Source: Dethiobacter sp.
GTDB taxonomy: Bacteria > Bacillota > Dethiobacteria > Dethiobacterales > Dethiobacteraceae
Assembly (NCBI GenBank): GCA_018333635.1
Contig: JAGXTL010000019.1
Location: 1-64,000, forward strand
Direction of reading: 5' to 3'
DNA length: 64,000 nt
The translations under genes were made by a program, and so were the position numbers. Shown in pieces: positions 1 through 10,126 of the stretch; the first letter of the stretch is position 1; the number at the start of each line of letters is the position of its first letter. The notes below the pieces were generated by a model that was not told the origin of the DNA, did no database searches, and saw only the letters and a list, made by a program, of their open reading frames with translations.

Positions 1-12
1 CCCAAAAATAAT

Positions 13-50
13 AAAACCTGCCGGCGGGCTATTTGGCGGCAGGCTTTTTT
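13..50. terminator. Bidirectional intrinsic terminator after the DUF421 gene
   Basis: Arms at 17-23 (cctgccg) and 37-43 (cggcagg) form a GC-rich hairpin. On the minus strand it is followed by a T-rich run (complement of aataataaaa) and on the plus strand by tttttt at 45-50. The hairpin overlaps the stop codon of the DUF421 gene. Confidence 0.7.
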
Positions 51-730
51 GTTGCACGCTCTTTCTCATTGACAAACAGAACGCCGTCTGTATCTAGGCT
101 GGCAAAAAGTACATCTTTTACTCTGTCCAAGCCTTGCTTGCGCAGCTCAACAAGCAACCATTGCTCGTCAAGCTGGAGGCGATGCAAGTTTTTAAAGTGA
201 ATGTGTCCGTCAAAAATCAAGGGCGTCGGCATGCCCTCGTATTTTACAGGCAGCCCAAGGTCCTTAGGAGTCACAGGACGTTTAGCTGCTTTAAGCAAAA
301 CGCTAAGCTCTCCTGATGTTTCTAAAACAGCATACTGAATATCGGCAATATTAACCACATCTTTTTCCCGTAATTGTCCCAACAGATCAGATATATTGTA
401 GCGCAGCTTACGCAGTTCCTTTTCAATAATTTTCCCGTTAGCAATGACAATACTCGGTGAACCATCGACGATTCCACGGATCGTATGACTTTTCATGCTT
501 AAAAACGAGAGAAAAATTTCTAAAACCACTAAGGTAGCGATGGGCACAAGCCCCAAATACATCGGCATGTCAACCTGCTCAATGGCTACGGCTCCCAGTT
601 CGGCAATCATTATCGCCACCACTAAGTCAAAAGCAGAGAGCTGCCCGACTTCCCGCTTCCCCATAATCCGGATGGAAAGCAAAACAGCCAAGTACAACAT
701 TGCTGTTCTGTAGAACAATGTCCATTCCAA
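29..730 (-). CDS. DUF421 (YetF-type) membrane protein
   Basis: A 233-residue protein of the DUF421/COG2323 family, whose members are small membrane proteins common in spore formers and of poorly defined function. Two to three hydrophobic segments fill residues 5-78, with the typical N-terminal RIMGKREVGQLSAFDLV stretch. A soluble alpha/beta domain follows, with the family motif GxPxxxIxxGKIxxxxLRKLRY near residues 90-110. The C-terminus is Lys-rich. The length is normal for the family and the gene ends in a strong hairpin. It has no operon partner in view upstream, since the response regulator gene ends 77 bp away on the same strand. The family call is firm; the role is not known. Confidence 0.88.
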   Translation of the reverse strand: MEWTLFYRTAMLYLAVLLSIRIMGKREVGQLSAFDLVVAIMIAELGAVAIEQVDMPMYLGLVPIATLVVLEIFLSFLSMKSHTIRGIVDGSPSIVIANGKIIEKELRKLRYNISDLLGQLREKDVVNIADIQYAVLETSGELSVLLKAAKRPVTPKDLGLPVKYEGMPTPLIFDGHIHFKNLHRLQLDEQWLLVELRKQGLDRVKDVLFASLDTDGVLFVNEKERATKKPAAK

Positions 731-807
731 GAATAAGCACTCCCATATTTATACTGCCCTACTATCTTTTCCCGGAATGGAAGCTTTATGCCTATTAGGA
801 CAAGCGC

Positions 808-1182
808 CTAAACGCCCTCTGCGAGCACCTGCCTGATAACGGCCAGCAGTTCCTCGGGTCGAAATGGTTTAGCCATGTAATCGGCTGCACCTAGCTCCAT
901 GGCCCTCTGAATATCTTCTTCCTGTGCTCTGGCGCTAAGCACAATTACCGGAATGTCACGTGTTGTCTCGTTTGCCTTCATCGCTTGCAGCGCGTCAAGC
1001 CCATTTAGTTTTGGCATAACTAAGTCCAGCAGTACAAGGTCGGGCTTGTCAGTCTCCAATTTTCTTAATGCATCTGCTCCGTCTTCAGCTACTGCTACGT
1101 CCAGCCCCGCGCTGCGCAAACATATGGTCACGCCTAAGACAATATTTTTTTCATCCTCAACTAACAAAATTTTATTCTTCAT
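808..1182 (-). CDS. Single-domain response regulator (CheY-like receiver)
   Basis: A 124-residue receiver domain with no output domain. It has the acidic pair D10/E11 (LLVEDE), the phospho-acceptor D53 in [11 protein letters not shown]83 in the VLSA strand and K105 in MAKPF. I place the start at ATG 1182 because AGGGGGA lies 7 nt upstream; a start at 1203 would add seven residues with no family match. The gene overlaps the end of the upstream histidine kinase gene by 11 bp, so the two are almost certainly translated together and form a phosphorelay pair. Without an output domain it must act by protein contact or pass phosphate on. The target is unknown. Confidence 0.9.
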   Translation of the reverse strand: MKNKILLVEDEKNIVLGVTICLRSAGLDVAVAEDGADALRKLETDKPDLVLLDLVMPKLNGLDALQAMKANETTRDIPVIVLSARAQEEDIQRAMELGAADYMAKPFRPEELLAVIRQVLAEGV

Positions 1183-2263
1183 ACGGCAATTCCCCCTGCT
1201 CATTTATCGGCAGCGTAAACCTAAAACACGCGCCTTTGTTAAGATCACTTTTCACCCAGATTTTCCCGCCGTGTGCTTCCACGATTTCCTTAGCAATCGC
1301 CAAACCCAAACCTGCTCCGCCGGAGCTTCCATTTCCCTTTACTTGAGTGTACTTTTCAAAGATTTTTTCATGGTAACGAGGGTGGATCCCAGGCCCCGAA
1401 TCACAAACAGAAACAAAAACCTTTTTCTCTTTAAGGCAGGCAGAGATGGTGATCTCCCCATCTTCGGGCGTGTAGCGGATTGCGTTGCCCACTAGGTTTG
1501 TCAAAATCCAGGTTGCTTTGGTGGCATCCACATAGACAGCAGGCAAACCATCGGGGATTAAGATTTTTAACTTAATATTTTTTGCTTTAAGCTGCAGCGA
1601 GAGAGGGATTATAGCCGTTTCCACCATCTCTGCCACCCACACGCTCTCTAACTCCATTTTAATTTCTCCCGCTTCCATCCTGGAGAAATTGAGCAGATTG
1701 CCAACCAAGCGCGTCAGGCGCTCTGCATCGTCAGAGATTGCCTGAGCAAGCGCTAAACTTTCTCCGCGCAAATCAGGCTGTCCGCCGGCCAGTAATAGCT
1801 CTATGGCCAAAACAATTGATGTGAGAGGATTGCGGAATTCATGGGAAACAGTGGCAACGAACTGATTTTTTATTCTGTCCGCCCTTTCATAGTGCGTCAC
1901 ATCTGTAAACAAAAGCACTGTTCCCACCAACGCTTCCTCTTCAACCAGCGGTGAAACTTCTGCTTTATAGTACCTCTCTTTACCGTCAACTGTGACATTT
2001 AGCGTTTTGGGCACTGCCTCAGGAAGACACTGCCCACCGGTGGTGATTATTTTTTGGATAGTCCTGTTGAGACTGTGGTTGCCGATAGCCGCCTCAAACA
2101 GTTGTCCTATGCTCTCAGCCGGATTTAAATCAAAAATCTCTGCAGCCCGTTTATTAATAAAACGGATTGTAGCAGTGGCATCGGTAACGATAGTGCCCTC
2201 CGGCAGGCTTTGCAAGACTGCATCAGCCAAAACAACCGGGAGACGGCGCTTGTGATGCGCCAT
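1172..2263 (-). CDS. Soluble PAS-domain sensor histidine kinase
   Basis: A 363-residue kinase with no membrane segment or signal peptide, so it is cytoplasmic. A PAS domain spans roughly residues 12-125, followed by the HisKA domain with the H-box [12 protein letters not shown] (His 141). The HATPase domain carries the N-box [11 protein letters not shown], the G1 box DSGPGI and the G2 box [14 protein letters not shown]. It is expected to autophosphorylate and pass phosphate to the receiver protein whose gene overlaps its end. GGAGAG sits about 8 nt before the ATG. The gene lies 39 bp downstream of an acyl-CoA ligase gene and may be cotranscribed with it. The PAS ligand cannot be told from sequence. 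Confidence 0.92.
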   Translation of the reverse strand: MAHHKRRLPVVLADAVLQSLPEGTIVTDATATIRFINKRAAEIFDLNPAESIGQLFEAAIGNHSLNRTIQKIITTGGQCLPEAVPKTLNVTVDGKERYYKAEVSPLVEEEALVGTVLLFTDVTHYERADRIKNQFVATVSHEFRNPLTSIVLAIELLLAGGQPDLRGESLALAQAISDDAERLTRLVGNLLNFSRMEAGEIKMELESVWVAEMVETAIIPLSLQLKAKNIKLKILIPDGLPAVYVDATKATWILTNLVGNAIRYTPEDGEITISACLKEKKVFVSVCDSGPGIHPRYHEKIFEKYTQVKGNGSSGGAGLGLAIAKEIVEAHGGKIWVKSDLNKGACFRFTLPINEQGELPYEE

Positions 2264-2302
2264 TTTAATCTCTCCTTCCCTAGTTCACTTGCCAGACGGT
2301 CA

Positions 2303-3994
2303 TTAAAGATCAGGCGGGCGATTTTTCTCTTCCTCAATCAGTACCCGCCGCAATATTTTGCCGTCCATTGTCTTTGGCAGTTCCCGCCGAAATTCAATCA
2401 AGCGGGGAACTTTATAGGAGGCAAGACGCAATTTGCAATGCTCCAGAAGTTGTTCTTCTGACAAGCTTGCATCTTCCAATAATACAACATAAGCTTTGAG
2501 CGTCTCCCCACGATAAATATCCGGAATGCCTGCCACAGCCACTTCTTTCACCTGCGGCAACTCCCTGATAACGCTCTCAACATGCTGCGGATAAATATTA
2601 TAGCCGCCGGAAATAATCATATCCTTTTTGCGATCCACAAGATAAGTATACCCAGACTCATCCATGCGAGCAATATCACCGGTAAACAGCCAGCCGTCCC
2701 TCAGTATTTTCGCAGTTTCAACGGGACGCTGCCAGTAACCTTTCATCACTTGAGGACCGCGGATAACTAATTCACCCGCCGCCCCAAGCGGCAGTTCCTC
2801 CTCACCCGTCTTCAGATCAACAATTTTACACTCCGTATCGGGCAAAGGAATACCAACGCTTCTTGGCTTGCGCATGCCGGTCAACGGTGTGCAGTGGGTT
2901 ACCGGTGAGGCTTCCGTCAAGCCGTACCCTTCCAGTAACACTCCGCCGCCATTTTCTTCGAATACGCGAACAACATCGGGGGATAAAGCGGCCGCTCCGC
3001 TTACGCAATAACGTAGTGAAGATAAGTCGTAAGCAGGCGTGCTTGCATGAGAATTTATCGCCACATACATTGCCGGCGTCCCCGGAAAAACCGTTATTTT
3101 ATGACGCTCAATGTCTGCCAGCACCCTCTCTGTCTTAAAGCGCGGGTGAACAACTAAGGTTGCGCCCAGAGCGACAGCCAAATTTAACCCACATTTCATT
3201 CCGTAAACATGAGAAAACGGCATCACTGACAAACAAACCTCTTGCCCTTCCCTGCAACCCACAAACCACTCCTTAAGTTGCAGAGAATTTGCCACCAAAT
3301 TGTAATGAGTCAGCATGGCAGCCTTAGGCGTCCCGCTTGTTCCGCCGGTATACTGTAGCACAGCCAAATCATCCGACGGATCAATGCTGATTAGCGGTGC
3401 TCTGGCTGGTGCCTGGCTGATAAATTCCGTTAAACGGAATAAGCCGGTAGCGGCAGGCAAATGAAGCGGTATTCCCCTGCGTTGCCCTAGAAGACGGTGC
3501 TTATAAGCCGCAAGAGGCGACATATAATCCTGCAAACCAGTCACAATGGAGTACCTGATACCTGCTTCCTCACGCACCTTTTGAATCATCTCATGTTTCG
3601 TATCAAGACAGACAATCATTTTGCAGCCCACATCCCGCAACTGCTGAATCAGCTCTCTCTCCACGTTCACCGGGTTGATGGGAACCACCACAGCTCCGGC
3701 ACGAAGGATTCCATAGTAGCTGATAATGAACTGCGGACAATTCGGGAGCATCACCGCAATCCGGTCTCCCTTTTCGATCCCGCAAGCAACTAAGGCAGCG
3801 GCAAATCGTTGCGCCTCTGCCGCCAGCCTTTGATAAGTGATCTTTTTCCCGAAAAAAATCACGGCTGACTGTTGAGGCCAGCGCGATGCCGCTATTTCAA
3901 GAAAAAGCCATAGCGACTGCTGCGGATAAATTAACTTCTGACTGACGCCTTCTGGGTAAGAACCCGCCCAGGGGAAAGGCCATTTTTCACGCAT
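2303..3994 (-). CDS. Long-chain acyl-CoA synthetase (AMP-forming, FadD/LcfA-like)
   Basis: A 563-residue ANL-superfamily adenylating enzyme, normal in length for fatty-acid:CoA ligases. It has the P-loop-like AMP motif YTGGTSGTPKAAMLTHYN, the core motif GYGLTEASPV, the hinge region DGWLFTGDIARMDESGY, and the C-terminal DRKKDMIISGGYNIYP followed by the catalytic-lysine motif PKTMDGKILRR. It activates a carboxylic acid, probably a medium- or long-chain fatty acid, to the CoA thioester using ATP. It lies just downstream of pyrR and upstream of the sensor kinase. The substrate chain length is inferred from overall resemblance only, so aromatic or short-chain acids remain possible. Confidence 0.88.
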   Translation of the reverse strand: MREKWPFPWAGSYPEGVSQKLIYPQQSLWLFLEIAASRWPQQSAVIFFGKKITYQRLAAEAQRFAAALVACGIEKGDRIAVMLPNCPQFIISYYGILRAGAVVVPINPVNVERELIQQLRDVGCKMIVCLDTKHEMIQKVREEAGIRYSIVTGLQDYMSPLAAYKHRLLGQRRGIPLHLPAATGLFRLTEFISQAPARAPLISIDPSDDLAVLQYTGGTSGTPKAAMLTHYNLVANSLQLKEWFVGCREGQEVCLSVMPFSHVYGMKCGLNLAVALGATLVVHPRFKTERVLADIERHKITVFPGTPAMYVAINSHASTPAYDLSSLRYCVSGAAALSPDVVRVFEENGGGVLLEGYGLTEASPVTHCTPLTGMRKPRSVGIPLPDTECKIVDLKTGEEELPLGAAGELVIRGPQVMKGYWQRPVETAKILRDGWLFTGDIARMDESGYTYLVDRKKDMIISGGYNIYPQHVESVIRELPQVKEVAVAGIPDIYRGETLKAYVVLLEDASLSEEQLLEHCKLRLASYKVPRLIEFRRELPKTMDGKILRRVLIEEEKNRPPDL

Positions 3995-4043
3995 AGGGGC
4001 ACCCCCTATCTTAAACGAACCGATTATTTCCGCCGTTCTCCTG

Positions 4044-5523
<1,480 letters not shown>

Positions 5524-5527
<4 letters not shown>

Positions 5528-6270
5528 GCGGCATTTCTCCGTCCCAGCGGCCAGATACGGATTGCGACATAAGCACCGACCGCACCAATTAGAGATATCG
5601 ACTGACCCAGCGTAAGAATGCCGGCGTAGGCGCTTACCTCACGATAGTATTCAATGAAGAAGCGGTAAATACTGTAGAGTAAAATAAATTCCAAAAACAA
5701 CTGGCCGTTGAAACGGATTTTATTTTTTCGCCATAAAAGCAGACCAAAAATAATTATACCTGCAAAAAATGCATAAAGCTGTGTGGGATGACGCAGCGTT
5801 GAGTCGGCGGCCGCCCCGGGCAACGCCCAGGGAAGATTAGCGGGGATTCCGAAGCAACAACCGTTTAAAAGACAGCCGATACGAACGATACCATAGCCTA
5901 AGGCTAAATACGGCGCCACCAAATCGGCCACTTTTCCCTGGGGCAATTTATGGCGATGCGTATACCATAACCCGGCGGCAATTCCACCTATCAAGCCGCC
6001 ATGGAATGAAAGTCCGCCGCTCCGCACATGAAAAACTGAGAGCGGATCCGCCAAATACATCGGCAACTCTATCAGAATAAACAATAGGCGAGCCCCGACT
6101 AATGAGGCTATCAAAATCCACATAGCCATATCCAGCAATTTTTCCGCCGGCAAGCCCGCCCTTTTCCCTCCCCGAGAAACTCCCAGCGTTCCGATAATAA
6201 ACGCCAAAGTCAAAAGCACAGCATAGGAATAAATACTAATACCGCCGATACGAAATAAGACAGGATACAT
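5524..6270 (-). CDS. lgt: Prolipoprotein diacylglyceryl transferase
   Basis: A 248-residue polytopic membrane protein. It has the Lgt signature around residues 90-150: GGLSFHGGLIGG, then YGIVRIGCLLNGCCFGIP, then HPTQLYA. About seven hydrophobic segments are visible. The enzyme moves a diacylglyceryl group from phosphatidylglycerol to the lipobox cysteine of prelipoproteins at the outer face of the membrane. Its gene starts immediately after lspA, the peptidase that acts next in the same pathway, so the two lipoprotein-processing enzymes are made together. The protein is slightly shorter than many Lgt proteins but complete. Confidence 0.96.
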
Positions 6271-6714
6271 TTAAGCCCCTTTCTCCCGCGCGTTGCGGGT
6301 TAAATCTAAAATCAGCAGACCGATACCAAAGACAATAGCAATATCAGCCACATTAAATACGGGCCAAACGCGAAAATCAAAAAAGTCAATCACATATCCC
6401 ACTCGCACCCGGTCAATCAAATTGCCGGTTGCTCCGCCCAAAAGCAAGACAAGTGCTGAACGCAACAATTTCTGCTCTTTGGGCAAATAGCGAAGAAAAG
6501 CAAGCAGCAAAAGCACCAAAACAACAGTAACCAGAATAAAAAAACCGGTACGGTGCGCCAGCAAACCAAAAGCAGCGCCGAAATTATGAACGTAGGTAAT
6601 GTGGAAAATATTAGTGATGACTGGAATAGACTCGTTTTGGCTCATAGTATTCACAATCAGCAACTTTGTGAGCTGATCAATTAATATAATCAGCAAAGCA
6701 ATCAAAAACAGCAC
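6271..6714 (-). CDS. lspA: Lipoprotein signal peptidase (signal peptidase II)
   Basis: A 147-residue protein with four hydrophobic segments. The two catalytic aspartates lie in the family motifs GGATGNLIDRVRVGYVIDF and VFNVADIAIVFG. It is an aspartic protease of the membrane that cuts the signal peptide from lipid-modified prolipoproteins. It is the first gene of the run lspA-lgt-rluD-pyrR, with lgt starting directly after its stop codon. Its length is normal. About 140 bp of AT-rich sequence upstream should hold the operon promoter; a TTGACA lies on the minus strand at 6819-6824, but no well-spaced -10 box is clear. Confidence 0.96.
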   Translation of the reverse strand: MLFLIALLIILIDQLTKLLIVNTMSQNESIPVITNIFHITYVHNFGAAFGLLAHRTGFFILVTVVLVLLLLAFLRYLPKEQKLLRSALVLLLGGATGNLIDRVRVGYVIDFFDFRVWPVFNVADIAIVFGIGLLILDLTRNAREKGA

Positions 6715-6832
6715 TCCTTAACAACGCAAATATTTTGCAATCGACTACATTTTATCACAGCGTCACAACCTGCACAACTCTCACGCAATTTTCTAATACC
6801 GTAAGTTCCATAAACGTTTGTCAAATTAAATT

Positions 6833-6863
6833 AGGAGGCTACTCGATTAAAAGCTAGCCTCCT
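6833..6863 (-). terminator. Hairpin at the end of the broken orphan gene
   Basis: Arms aggaggcta and tagcctcct flank a 12-nt loop. The stop codon of the orphan reading frame (6854-6856) lies inside one arm. There is no strong T-run after it on the minus strand, so its action as a terminator is uncertain. Nearly the same sequence recurs at 8156-8187 after another orphan gene. Confidence 0.4.
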
Positions 6864-7294
6864 ACTCTCCATTGCATGCCTGATAAATAATTTTCATCAG
6901 CATAGCGTTCGAGTATTTTTAATTTATCTTCACCCGTCTCACCCCAAATTGCATGCATGCTGAGAGGCGGCCGTCCTCCGTTACTCCGCAGATCTGGAAA
7001 ACTTAGCAAACCATAAATCCATAAGTTCTTATGTTCCACTCCATACAGTAGATTGGAATCCCATTAACGTCCAAAAAAAGAACTAATTTGTGGCCGGAGA
7101 TCGGTTTGCTCAAGACCAGAAATTTGATCAAAACCAAAGGTGGTCATCAGTTCAAAAGGAACACCGCTCTGCCTGTTCCGCACAAAAGTTGAATAGGGAT
7201 TGCGATAAACAATTAATCCGCTAAAATAGTAGAATAAAAATAGCCAAATTAAGACTTTAATGGAGAGAAAGGCGATGGTTTTCCTGTGTTTCAA
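6854..7294 (-). pseudogene. Orphan small membrane-anchored protein interrupted by an in-frame stop
   Basis: Two reading frames at 7294-7064 (76 residues) and 7039-6854 lie in the same frame, separated only by a TAA at 7064-7066. Read through, they make one protein of 146 residues with no other stop. A TTG start at 7294 has GAGGGAG about 8 nt upstream. The N-terminus has one hydrophobic segment (residues 8-30, IAFLSIKVLIWLFLFYYFSG), suggesting an anchor or signal peptide; the rest is soluble with no motif I know. A single CAA-to-TAA change (Gln to stop) would explain the break. Alternatively the first 76 residues may be the functional product. The family is not recognised. Confidence 0.5.
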
Positions 7295-7659
7295 AACAGC
7301 ACTCCCTCTTTTAAAGCTTTTAGCTTATCATCCCTGGCACTCCAATTTCAACGCCGTGTCTTTTTACCAAGACTTTAGCAAGAACAGCATAAACGAAACC
7401 AAGAGAACATCGCAAAAATCACGCTTTTTAGCCATATTCGCCAATTTTTGTTTTTTTCCTGCCACCATGAGAAGATCACTCTCCTCAATATTTGTTTCAG
7501 CAACTATCGCCGGACTCGCGACATCCCTCCTTGCAATTTTTGGCAATAGCTACCATATTCGCGTTGTAGAACCCGGTGTTTAGCAAGACAATCTGCTGAC
7601 GCGTCTTTTTTATCCATTAGCTTGGACGTTGGAAACCATATAATTTCTTGGTATGGTAC
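7295..7659. other. Gene-free stretch
   Basis: No convincing gene is seen. A minus-strand frame of 34 codons from ATG 7468 has a GAGGAG 12 nt upstream and a hydrophobic tail, but no other support. The plus-strand frame covering 7260-7583 has no plausible ribosome binding site or family features. Confidence 0.3.
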
Positions 7660-7704
7660 AAAAATTCCCCTCCCCTGGAGGGGTGCCCGTAAGGGCGGGG
7701 TGGT
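7660..7704. repeat. GGGGTGG-type dispersed repeat, single copy
   Basis: The segment reads aaattcccctcccctggagg and continues with gggtgcccgtaagggcgggg. It matches, in inverse orientation, the units at 55098, 55238 and 55542, which read caccccggtgctacgcacca then cccctccaagggagggg. It contains the small palindrome cccctcc(c)tggagggg. No coding capacity. Confidence 0.7.
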
Positions 7705-7752
7705 CGCGTGGACGAGTGGGACAAATCACCTGTCCCCCTAGAGGTGGTCTAG

Positions 7753-8151
7753 TTTCCCAATAAAAAAAGATGCCTCATCCAGTCCCTCTCCCTCACTCTG
7801 CCCTCACCCTAACCCTCTCCCAGAGGGAGAGGGGAACTGTGTCCTCCCCAACAAAAAAACACCTCCGCTTTTCGCGACTTCTACAAAGCGCGAGGCGTCT
7901 TGATAAGTTCAGCAGATTCTCGGCAACGGTAAACCGGTAGGCATTTCTACGCCACGAGTGCCGCCAAGGACGGTGCGCAGCCAAACACTGCCTGTGCCAC
8001 TCTCCAAGCGACCGACAATTTCCGCTTCCCGTCCCAGGGGATGTTCCCGCAACGCCAAGCATACTTCTGCAGCCGCTTCTTGACCTTCATATCACCGGCC
8101 ACTATTTCCACACCGCAGGAGCAGGCGGTATCGGCAAGCGAAACGACTACT
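7753..8151 (-). pseudogene. hypE 3'-end remnant with a 442-bp internal deletion
   Basis: This 399-bp stretch is a close duplicate of the region at 9938-10811. Bases 7909-8082 match the last part of hypE (10127-10300), including the stop codon and the C-terminal PRIC codons. Bases 8083-8151 match hypE 10743-10811, so hypE positions 10301-10742 are missing from the copy. The join falls at gcttcttg|acctt. It also shifts the frame, since the SLADTA and VAGD codons run into a different frame from the C-terminal part. The copy also carries the non-coding flank with the GAGAGGG hairpin repeat. Several point differences show it is not recent. It cannot make a working HypE and is a decayed duplicate. 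Confidence 0.9.
7799..7834. repeat. GAGAGGG hairpin repeat, copy 1
   Basis: The core palindrome cccctctccctctgggagagg (read on one strand) is flanked by the invariant tail ttagggtgaggg. It is here in the orientation ccctcaccctaaccctctcc. It was probably carried along with the hypE duplication, since the copy at 9984 has the same flank. Confidence 0.85.
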
Positions 8152-8155
8152 TAGA

Positions 8156-8187
8156 TTAGGCTGCTACTCAATTAAAGGTTAGCCTCC
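8156..8187 (-). terminator. Hairpin after the unknown membrane protein gene
   Basis: It lies just past the stop codon of the 8194-9441 gene. Arms tagcctcct and taggct(g)cta pair imperfectly around a loop close in sequence to that at 6833-6863. No strong T-run follows, so terminator function is tentative. Confidence 0.35.
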
Positions 8188-8193
8188 TGAATA

Positions 8194-9441
8194 CTAACGA
8201 CAATTGGTTGTCACAATCAACAGTCCGCCGCGAACTGTCCCTACCAGTATCCAGCCATGTTTTGCTTGTGCCCAATTAACCCAACCCATTGGATCAATTG
8301 CTATCTTTATACCTTCCCCTTCGATAAGGACGCTAAAAGGGCTTGTCAAAACGTGATCCGGGGCTACGCTTATAATCCTGTCTTGTGCCCTTGTAGCTGT
8401 ATATATAGGCGGAGGCCAAGGTATTGGCTCTCTCTCACTCAATTGCCAGGAAACTTGGCCTGAGTTCTGGTTAATCCTTACGTGCATCGTATAGGCATCA
8501 TCCGTAGTAACTATATAATTGTATTGGTAAGCGAGCTCATCAGGATTAACCCTTTTAATAACGCCTTCCAGGAAAAATGGACTTGTTGTCCCCCTGGTTA
8601 CTGGAGACAAAGTTAACCCAGGAAAACCAGCCTCTTCAGGCGTTGGCCTGGGGATCCGCGCCAATAATCTCTTGCGACCTTCAGAAAGCTCGATTTGGTA
8701 TAGGTCTCCCGTTCTATCGACAATATAGGCAGCATCTTCTTCCACCAGGGGAAAGCCAAGCTCTCCATCGCCTAACCAGAGACGCCGTACGCTGACCGAC
8801 TCCTCAGCCAAATGCCACACACCGTAATGAAAGGTATAGTAATAAGCGGTGCCTGCTGACACAGCCATCTGGAGCACTAAAGCCGCTAGGTAAATTTTTC
8901 TCTTTTTCATCTCGTTTGCGCTCCAGAGCAGGACTACAATAACTGCCGGCACAGCCCACGCAAGAGTAAGTGAAACCAATACGCGTTGAGCCACAAAAGA
9001 TTCGCCAACTCCGTCTCTGGAAACCATAATGATCTCGAAGAGGCCAAAGCTGAGCAAAATTAAATAAGGTATGGCAATCAAAAGTCCTATACTTTTTTTT
9101 GTAGCCAAGGCCAAACTCGCCGGTACTAAAAACAGAATATGAAACGCCATATGATGCATCGGATTGAACAAAGGCACACTAACCCAAGGTGGCCAAAAAC
9201 CCACATAACCAGTAATCCAAAAATAGACCAGTAAGGAAAACAGCATGGAAACAAAGGCCATACCTTCTTTGTTTAAGATATATTCTTTGGCAGCTCTCTT
9301 CTTTAATGCAACCCAGATTTTAATATTTTTTATCTTGCTGACACCGGACTTTTTTGCTGAGGACAGAGCAAGCAAAACATAAGATATAAATAGGAATAGC
9401 ACCAGCCCGTACAGTGCAATGTAATTGATAAATCCTTCCAC
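8194..9441 (-). CDS. Unknown protein: five-helix membrane domain plus soluble C-terminal domain
   Basis: A 415-residue protein that I do not recognise. Hydrophobic segments lie near residues 5-28, 62-80, 95-112, 116-138 and 153-175, with a sixth near 183-200. A long soluble region from about residue 215 follows. Its short beta-like repeats (AYIVDRTGDLYQIELSEGRK, then YNYIVTTDDAYTMHVRIN) resemble propeller-type blades such as YIVD..G.LY. The C-terminus ends TTNC. It stands alone between repeat-rich stretches in a patch that also holds a broken orphan gene and the hypE remnant, so it may be accessory DNA. Its function cannot be stated. Sensing or binding by the outer domain is only a guess from architecture. 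Confidence 0.65.
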   Translation of the reverse strand: MEGFINYIALYGLVLFLFISYVLLALSSAKKSGVSKIKNIKIWVALKKRAAKEYILNKEGMAFVSMLFSLLVYFWITGYVGFWPPWVSVPLFNPMHHMAFHILFLVPASLALATKKSIGLLIAIPYLILLSFGLFEIIMVSRDGVGESFVAQRVLVSLTLAWAVPAVIVVLLWSANEMKKRKIYLAALVLQMAVSAGTAYYYTFHYGVWHLAEESVSVRRLWLGDGELGFPLVEEDAAYIVDRTGDLYQIELSEGRKRLLARIPRPTPEEAGFPGLTLSPVTRGTTSPFFLEGVIKRVNPDELAYQYNYIVTTDDAYTMHVRINQNSGQVSWQLSEREPIPWPPPIYTATRAQDRIISVAPDHVLTSPFSVLIEGEGIKIAIDPMGWVNWAQAKHGWILVGTVRGGLLIVTTNCR

Positions 9442-9495
9442 AGTCTACACACCGCCTCTCAGGCACGATATTGCTAGGCACGCAAATAAACGCAA

Positions 9496-9620
9496 TGATT
9501 AAAAAAGATGCCTTATTCGTTACCTCTCCCTCACTCTGCCCTCACCCTAACCCTCTCCCAGAGGGAGAGGGGACTTGTTGGTTTTTCTCCTCTGCCAAAA
9601 GGAGAGGGGATATGTGTCCC
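9496..9620. repeat. GAGAGGG hairpin repeat, copy 2, with a degenerate neighbour
   Basis: A full copy lies at 9539-9572, followed at 9583-9611 by a half-conserved version (ctcctctgccaaaaggagag). The flank aaaaaagatgccttattc is shared with the copies near 7760 and 9950. The rest of the 9442-9727 interval holds nothing recognisable. Confidence 0.8.
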
Positions 9621-9727
9621 TACCCAGAGGGATTGCCGTAGCGCAGACACTCTCTGCCCTCTTGTCTCAGGAGGCGTAACGAAACTTTAGTCTCACTGCG
9701 TCCTTTCTTTCAGTGAATTGCAGACTA

Positions 9728-9937
9728 TCACAGAATGCTGAAGCGAGCGTTAAGTGAAAGCAGCGATCAGCGAACCGCGATTCGCAGCGTTAAAACATGC
9801 CAACGGTTCACATGCAATCTGCCCGGAGGTTTTGGCATGTTAGCAAGAATTGCGGTTCGCAGCTGCGGAAACGTGCGAGCGAAGCAACTGGGTAAGGATG
9901 CAACACCTAAAGAAGACACTCCGTGTTTTGATATAAT
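9728..9937. repeat. MITE-like long-inverted-repeat element, copy A
   Basis: About 200 bp with an imperfect palindromic layout. The left arm has aagcgagcgtt, then gcgaaccgcgattcgcagcg, then aaaacatgccaa. The right arm mirrors it with ttggcatgtt, then gcaagaattgcggttcgcag, then cgtgcgagcgaagcaactgg. The centre is cggttcacatgcaatctgcc. It has no coding frame. Near-identical copies lie at 23452 and 55341, with fragments at 53288 and 55196. The structure fits a non-autonomous mobile repeat, but no transposase or target duplication is visible. Confidence 0.8.
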
Positions 9938-9983
9938 TTCCCAATAAAAAAAGATGCCTTATTCAATCCCTCTCACTCACTCG

Positions 9984-10053
9984 CCCTCACCCTAACCCTC
10001 TCCCAGAGGGAGAGGGGACTTGTTGGTTTTTCTCCTCTCCCAGAGGGAGAGGG
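9984..10053. repeat. GAGAGGG hairpin repeat, copy 3 and adjacent short copy
   Basis: A full copy with the ccctcaccctaa tail lies at 9984-10017. A second hairpin core without the tail lies at 10033-10053. Both lie just past the hypE stop codon on the minus strand, so they may act as a transcript-end hairpin for the hydrogenase operon. Confidence 0.8.
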
Positions 10054-10126
10054 GAACTGTGTCCTCCCCAACAAAAAAACACCTCCGCTTTTCGACTTCT
10101 ACAAAGCGCGAGGCGTCTTGATAAGT

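Noticed and set aside
953-1495. Plus-strand frames of 90-180 codons over the kinase and regulator genes
   Set aside because: They are antisense shadows of well-supported minus-strand genes, with low-complexity Ser/Pro-rich composition and no ribosome binding site.
7364-7546. Minus-strand open frame of 60 codons, including a 34-codon start at 7468 with GAGGAG upstream
   Set aside because: The spacing to the ATG is long, the peptide has no recognisable features beyond a hydrophobic tail, and no neighbour supports it. The competing plus-strand frame over 7260-7583 is no better.
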